A stretch of 64,000 nucleotides of DNA, taken from contig NW_027270132.1 of assembly GCF_030848805.1 (NCBI RefSeq), positions 62,001 through 126,000 on the forward strand, in the 5' to 3' direction. Origin of the DNA: Temnothorax longispinosus. Its lineage: Eukaryota > Arthropoda > Insecta > Hymenoptera > Formicidae. The notes under the pieces are model-generated. The model ran no database searches. It saw only the letters and a list, made by a program, of their open reading frames with translations, and had not been told where the DNA came from. A program made the position numbers and the translations under genes. Of the stretch, positions 59,201 through 64,000 are shown piece after piece (positions within the stretch are counted from its first letter, which is position 1; every line of letters starts with the position of its first letter).

Positions 59201-59874
59201 CGAAACAGAAGGGATATAACGTGTTGGCGCTCGGTCAGCATTTGGACGATCTCACATTTGGACGGAGAGCTTCCTCATCTCAGTACTCCACGGTGGTATG
59301 TTGAAAACCATGAAGACGCATTACTATATACGTCGAGAGGATCTCAGGGTCACCCTCGGGGTCACCGTTTATCTATGTGCGAGAGAAGGCATTGAAGCAA
59401 TTTGCCAAAAACAAGAAGTTTTCTATCTCGCAGGATTCACGAACTCTGGAGGTAAAATCTACATCCCAGAAATTGTAGAATTTCTTTCTAAGTTATTTGT
59501 ATTAAGCTACATCTATTTTATCTATTCTACGTAAAATTATTATCACCGTTATTTATTTGTAAGATGTATTCTTATCAATTTTCTATTACTGATATGTTAC
59601 AGAAACAAAACAGAAGGAAGGAGTTGATGCTTCAACAGGAACGCGCGTATCCGCGACTACACTGGTCCGTGCGCATACGGCTCTACGGCCTTTGATAACT
59701 GCTCATGGACAAATTACCGCCTTTGATTTCGCAGGCACCGGCAACGGCGGTAACAGTCCAAGTAGCAGCACCTGTAGCAGCAACAACGGCGGCAGCAACA
59801 CCAGCAATCAGCAGAAAGGAGGACATCGGAGGACCAAGACGAATCCCTCGGCGAATGCTTCCTCGTCCCAGTAA
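59201..59874 (+). pseudogene. TtcA-like tRNA 2-thiolation protein, decayed fragment
   Basis: Exon at 59201-59451 (acceptor TCTTTAG, donor GGAG|GTAAAA) and exon at 59603-59874. In pieces: NVLALGQHLDDL, then, in another frame, SFLISVLHGGMLKTMKTHYY and REDLRV, then QFAKNKKFSISQDS, and in the second exon RRKELMLQQERAYPRLHWSV and ALRPLITAHGQITAFDFAGT. This is the C-terminal half of a TtcA-family PP-loop enzyme, which thiolates cytidine 32 of tRNA. A 10-bp duplication (CATTTGGACG) after HLDDL and a 2-bp insertion at CGCATACGG break the frame. The second conserved cysteine pair (CPACF) is lost and the ATP-binding SGGxDS exon is absent. It is probably a dead copy, with a pogo-like element at its 5' edge. 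Confidence 0.6.
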
Positions 59875-60355
59875 ACCGACGAGAATGACGAGACTGACGA
59901 GGAGCCTGTGCTATGAGGAGGGCCCATCGCGAGATGGGATCCCGATCGTCCCGCTCGAATATTACTTGCAATCTGCCTTTGAGTTCTAATCAGCTTGTAC
60001 TAACTTCGCTTCGCTGTGATAGCTTCTGTGCGCGCTACCACTCACGGCAATCTATCTATCTGTAAATAATTCTAAATATTCAGACATTAAATAGATTTCA
60101 GTTTTATTGTATTTCTGTACTTGCTGTTTTCTTGTGGTCGTTCTGTTACCTCGCGCTACCGCGTGCTCTCGAACAGTCACACATCAAAGATGTAGATGTA
60201 AATTTATTTATTTTATATTTTGTCTAAAGATAACGAAGAATCGTGTGAAATCGCATTGATTGTCAGGCAATCAACGAATCCTAGATTTAGTCTCTATAAT
60301 AGTCACTTTGAATTTAGTACAAATTCTACAATAAGTTAAGCGCAATACGACATCT
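59875..60355. other. No gene recognised
   Basis: Moderately AT-rich sequence after the TtcA-like remnant, possibly its old 3' untranslated region. Confidence 0.35.
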
Positions 60356-60473
60356 ATTTGTACACTCTACCACCGGCAAGAATGCCTGGACATAATACAT
60401 ATACATATACATGTACATATATATCATATACATATCAAAATGTCCATCAGGCATTTCTGCCGGTCAGTGTACC
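60356..60473. repeat. Small foldback element, ~118 bp
   Basis: TTGTACACTCTACCACCGGC at the left and its near-complement (GCCGGTCAGTGTAC) at the right; both arms carry GAATGCCTG/CAGGCATTTC. The centre is TACATA repeats. Confidence 0.6.
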
Positions 60474-60703
60474 TACGCGAGCGAGTCCGACAGTCGAATC
60501 CTCGTTTTTCACTCCGGCTACGCGGAATTGGAAATCTAACATTCGTCGCCATGATATCTGGTGGTCGAAAGTGAAAGCACTTTAAAGTAACAGATCTCGT
60601 GGCGTATATTGTATACAGGCTTGGCGTGCGGTCGTACCGGCTTCATGTTATATTTTATGGATATTGATTTTTTCCCCCGCTTTGTAAATCTACGAGCAGA
60701 ATT

Positions 60704-60822
60704 AATTGTTCAGTTCGCGGTTGTGAAAATAAGGCTCAAAAAAATTTAAATATTCTATTTCATTGCTTTCCCAACCCCAAAGAGCGTCATACATGTCAAA
60801 TATTTATTTGGCAATTTAGAGA
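60704..60822 (+). pseudogene. THAP zinc-finger fragment
   Basis: NCSVRGCENKAQKNLNILFH then CFPNPKERHTCQIFIWQF: the first cysteine pair and the proline and tryptophan positions of a THAP domain. The second half (C-x2-H and AVPTIF-like end) is absent and stops follow. It could come from a P-element-like transposon or a THAP gene. Confidence 0.55.
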
Positions 60823-60830
60823 ATTTATTT

Positions 60831-61489
60831 AGAGAAAATTGATCGTTTCAAAGCCTGGAAAAGTGCATTAAAAATGAAGAAAGTGACCCTTTATATGAAA
60901 AAGTGTTCTATTCTGCGCCATATTGATTAAGCCCCGCTTCCATGTCAGATCTCTCAATAGGTTCTCTTCTCTTAGAACACTGTGGCCCTTCGAGAAGCCT
61001 CTCAAAAAGTTTAGATCAGTTTAGAATAAAATTAACGCTTCGCAATTGTTCATTATTTACATATATCACAAGTTTGTTTATTATTTACATATATAACAAG
61101 CTTGTTATTTGCGCTAGTTATGCGTTTCTTATTATTGTTTTTGTATGTTTTTCTCGCTGATATACCCGCCTGTGTTTTTCGTATATTTGTACGTTTTTCG
61201 AATAATGTAGGCGGTTAGATATGTGACGATGCAATTGCTACAAAACTTATGAGTAAGAATATGTAAAATAAAGTATAGTTATGCGTTTACAAAAATTAGA
61301 AGTAGAAAGAGATAGGTACCAATGAGATATACTATATTAAAGACCGACAAACTTACGGGAGTTAGCGTGACTTGTAAAACATGGTAATAATTCATATGCT
61401 AAGTCCTGTTTTATCTTTCACACTTTATTTAACGTACAAATCTTAAGGTTTATACATTTCTGATAATAAAACAGTGTCAGAAATCTGTA
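60831..61489. other. No gene recognised
   Basis: AT-rich. CATTATTTACATATAT-ACAAG occurs twice in tandem near 61050. Confidence 0.35.
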
Positions 61490-61572
61490 AGATCGGGACA
61501 GTCACCGGGAATGATACCATCGGGCCCCCAGGGCTTTTGGCCACGAAAATTTACCCAGGGTTGACGGTCTTT
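61490..61572 (-). mobile_element. Small reverse-transcriptase fragment
   Basis: On the minus strand the frame reads GGPDGIIPGDCPDLTDF, resembling the APGPDGI motif at the start of LINE reverse transcriptases. Only about 25 codons remain. Confidence 0.35.
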
Positions 61573-61659
61573 AATAGTATTTCGTCGGTGTAATAGGTAA
61601 AGAAAAGTAATTTTTGTAAAAGCGCGCGTTTACTACGCGATAGTAAATATGTTGATATT

Positions 61660-61763
61660 GGGTCTGTTTTCTATTGCTGAACTGCCCACTCCTTCCAATG
61701 TAGAATAAAAAAGATAAACTCTGAACACTTAATGCAACCAGTTCAGCAATAGAAAACAGACCC
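61660..61763. mobile_element. MITE, 104 bp, 25-bp perfect inverted ends
   Basis: GGGTCTGTTTTCTATTGCTG plus AACTG is repeated inverted at the right end, with ATT on both sides (61657-61659, 61764-61766). A 3-bp target and GGG start suggest the PIF/Harbinger group, although its usual target is TWA. Confidence 0.7.
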
Positions 61764-62247
61764 ATTACATTATGTAAGTTGCGTGTTTTATATGTTGTAT
61801 TCAAAATAAGAATAATAGCTCTACACTTGTGAAAAAAGAAGCCCGACGAAAAAATGTACGTAACTTAGTGAAAAGGAAAAGTAAAACCGGCAAAATATTT
61901 GCGAAACCAAAGTCATTATTAAAAATGCATATTAGCAAAATGTTTTTTCAAATTTTACCAGAATTGTATTTTTGTTAAACGTGAATTTAATAAACATTTT
62001 CTCTCTTTCTTATCTTAACATGTGGTTCACGCTTATTCCAAAAACCTCTGTTACTCAAACATCAGCGATTCTCGTCAACCGCTGGCACTCATTCCGTTTA
62101 ATTTTATTCAATAAAGATTATTTTATTCAATAAGCTCACTCTAGAAACTTCCAATTGTGTAATACTTTCCTCTCTTTATTTATAATAAATATATTATAAT
62201 AATTATAAATATATTAATAATATATTATAATAATTTATTATAATAAA

Positions 62248-64000
62248 TTATTTATTATCACATAACAAAGCAACGCCACGTAATATCCAGTAATCAGGAT
62301 TTTTTAAAGTTTGCAGCCAAAGCGGTGTTATTAACAGCGTATAAGTCCTCTGAGGTTTTTTATACACGGGACACTGCGCAGGAAAGGAAGCATTCGAATT
62401 ATATATCGCACTATTATTATATAGGTACTTCATTTGTATTAAAATTAAACTGAAGTATACTAGTCGTACTTGATATAATTTCGGACTCTTGTCTGGGGCA
62501 TTATGTAAAGCAAATATATGTACCACCGGCATTAATACGTAAAGAACTTTATTTGCCGATTCGCACAAACGGCTATTTCTTCGGTCCCAGCCGGCACCCT
62601 CAAGAAACAGACCATAAACGTAAACACCTTCCTGTTTCGCGAACATCGATATCATTAATTATTGCACGAGAATTTTGTATATACGTTGTGTAATTATCAT
62701 TACATACAGGTGGCGGTGTTTTGATTTCTTCTGCCATATTACGTAAGACTTCATTATGAAGCGTAACATTATCCAAAGCCCATTTATGAGCACGCGTTAT
62801 TTCTTGTTTCATCGCCGTCAAAAATCCTGCAAACACCGTTTTCAAACCTCACGTTACATCAAGAATTCATTTAACGCGAAAGTATGTATATTGAATGCCT
62901 TGCGGATTGAAGAAGCCAGTCATCCAAAATTTCGTCGGTCTCCCACTACGCAGCCAAGTCGAGAACTGTTGGTTCCTGTCCAACAGTTCCGTAAACCAGA
63001 ATCCCAAAGAAGCGGACTCCCACGATCGAGCTTTCCAGATCTTCGGTATCCTGGCGTCATATATATTATCGAGAGCATCTCGCAGTTCCTAAAAATGTAG
63101 GTATTCATATTTATTCACTTTATGGAACATTTGCCTTTATACAACGATCATAATTAAAGGATTCTAAGAAAATCACCTCGCTCATTATAATTACGCCTTC
63201 TATGGCCAAGAGAAGATCCTTGAGCATAACGCGTACTAATTTTATAATCACCTGCATTCTGTCGATCTCTTGTTTTAAGAAAATGTTCATTGGGGCGGTA
63301 TGATCCATTGCGTGTAATCTATGATAACATAAAAAAATTTGTTATTTTCTTTATTAAATTTTAAAAACTCAGATTTTGTCGATGAAATGCCAGCAGAAAT
63401 ATAACTGAATTTGTTAACAGAGTATAATGGCAGACTGCAGAAACTGAGTTAGAATCTGCTGTTTCATAATCATTTAAATGATGTGTTCCATTCAAATTTA
63501 CGAAATGGCCAAAATTCTGTTCGGTTTCTGTCGACAATCTGTTATCAAATTATATCGGCAGGCTGTGCCAACAAACACGTGTATTTAATGCTGGTACAGA
63601 TGATACGAATCTGTTGTAATATCTGAGTAAATCTACTGCCAATTTATTGTCATATTGCAGGCAGTTTGTTTAGTCTGTTATTTGTTATTCTTTATCAAAT
63701 GTTACAAAAAATAATTAGTAGTTAAGATCGAAAGACAGCAGATAGACCTCTCTTTGACTTCAAACATGTCATACAGTCCCGGAACTTTTTCTAGCATTTC
63801 TTTCGCCTGTCTTGTAACAACTACTTCTCGAGATTCTGCACCAACGACACCCGCTTCTTTCGGCTGCACGGATATTATTATATCCAACACGGTCTGTGTT
63901 GTATTACTCTGGTATCTACAATATGACAAGCATAATTTTTCAACTACTTTACATAACTGTTCTTACATATCTGTGCGTAGCTCTTTTCTCGCGACAATAT
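62248..64000 (-). CDS. Axonemal dynein heavy chain, DNAH5/8 type, 3' end
   Basis: Seven minus-strand exons of the gene's end: 64000 (edge)-63967, 63915-63748, 63318-63177, 63088-62899, 62826-62708, 62631-62470 and 62373-62248 (stop TAA). Phases agree throughout. Motifs of the AAA6/C-terminal region: TVLDIIISVQPKEAG, VVTRQAKEMLEKVPG, PMNIFLKQEIDRMQVII, ARIPKIWKARSWES, LGFWFTELLDRN, KFWMTGFFNPQ-GFLTAMKQE, HKWALDNVTLHNEV, GVYVYGLFLEGAGWDRRNSR, CPVYKKPQRT and the family ending WILRGVALLCDNK. This is an outer-arm motor subunit of motile cilia and sperm flagella. The intron after FNPQ uses a GC donor (AAG|GC). RAHKWALD lacks the glycine usual in RAHKGWALD. Confidence 0.92.

Noticed and set aside
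59705..59989. Alanine/proline-rich ORF overlapping the second TtcA-like exon.
   Set aside because: The TtcA-matching frame (ALRPLITAHGQ) is the other one; this frame has a compositional bias from CAG/GCA repeats only.

Overview
The window reads as animal, almost certainly insect, genomic DNA: AT-rich, spliced genes with short GT-AG introns, an insect-type gustatory receptor, and a mobile-element load typical of a hymenopteran (ant, wasp or bee) draft assembly. The order-level guess rests on remembered family resemblance, not on a search. Two runs of exactly 500 N (8430-8929, 24204-24703) are placeholder gaps. Several otherwise good exons and transposase genes carry one-base frameshifts, some in homopolymers, so sequencing error and real decay cannot always be told apart.

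Host genes, left to right: a CRAL-TRIO lipid-binding protein (+, 1583-2963, 5' end missing); four exons of a neural-cadherin-like gene (+, 27282-29880, one frameshift); a gustatory receptor (-, 39052-40373, last exon not found); a kelch-like protein of the KLHL1/4/5 group (-, 44751-47911, ten coding exons, one frameshift); a decayed TtcA-like tRNA-thiolation gene (+, 59201-59874); and the 3' end of an axonemal dynein heavy chain of the DNAH5/8 type (-, 62248 to the window edge). A broken ankyrin-repeat gene at 43593-44240 has no introns and resembles endosymbiont ankyrin proteins.

Most of the rest is mobile DNA, much of it nested. From 9246 to 22640 two non-LTR retrotransposons (LINEs) lie head to tail on the minus strand, separated and flanked by (TC)n on their sense strand. 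The first is interrupted by a 345-bp retro-insert, a palindromic element loaded with TGACGTCA sites, two more palindromes, a TTAA-type MITE, a complete 3.7-kb P-element-like transposon with a THAP transposase, and a 2.3-kb EnSpm-like element. The second carries a solo LTR and another TTAA element. For four of these insertions, reading across the target-site duplication reopens the LINE frame, which fixes their boundaries. A mirror arrangement (LINE, (TC)n, LINE, (TC)n, plus strand) occupies 53449-57758.

Other elements include a nearly full copia element with a 1299-codon ORF (33468-38166), three pogo-like TA elements, five TTAA-flanked elements, tRNA-derived SINEs, an LTR-like minus-strand promoter with a perfect six-unit heat-shock element (7041-7068), and a frameshifted RAG1/Transib-like DDE transposase (51409-52963). 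No known operon-like or defence system is present. The most unusual content is the (TC)n-associated LINE arrays, the RAG1-like remnant, the CRE-bearing MITE and the heat-shock LTR.
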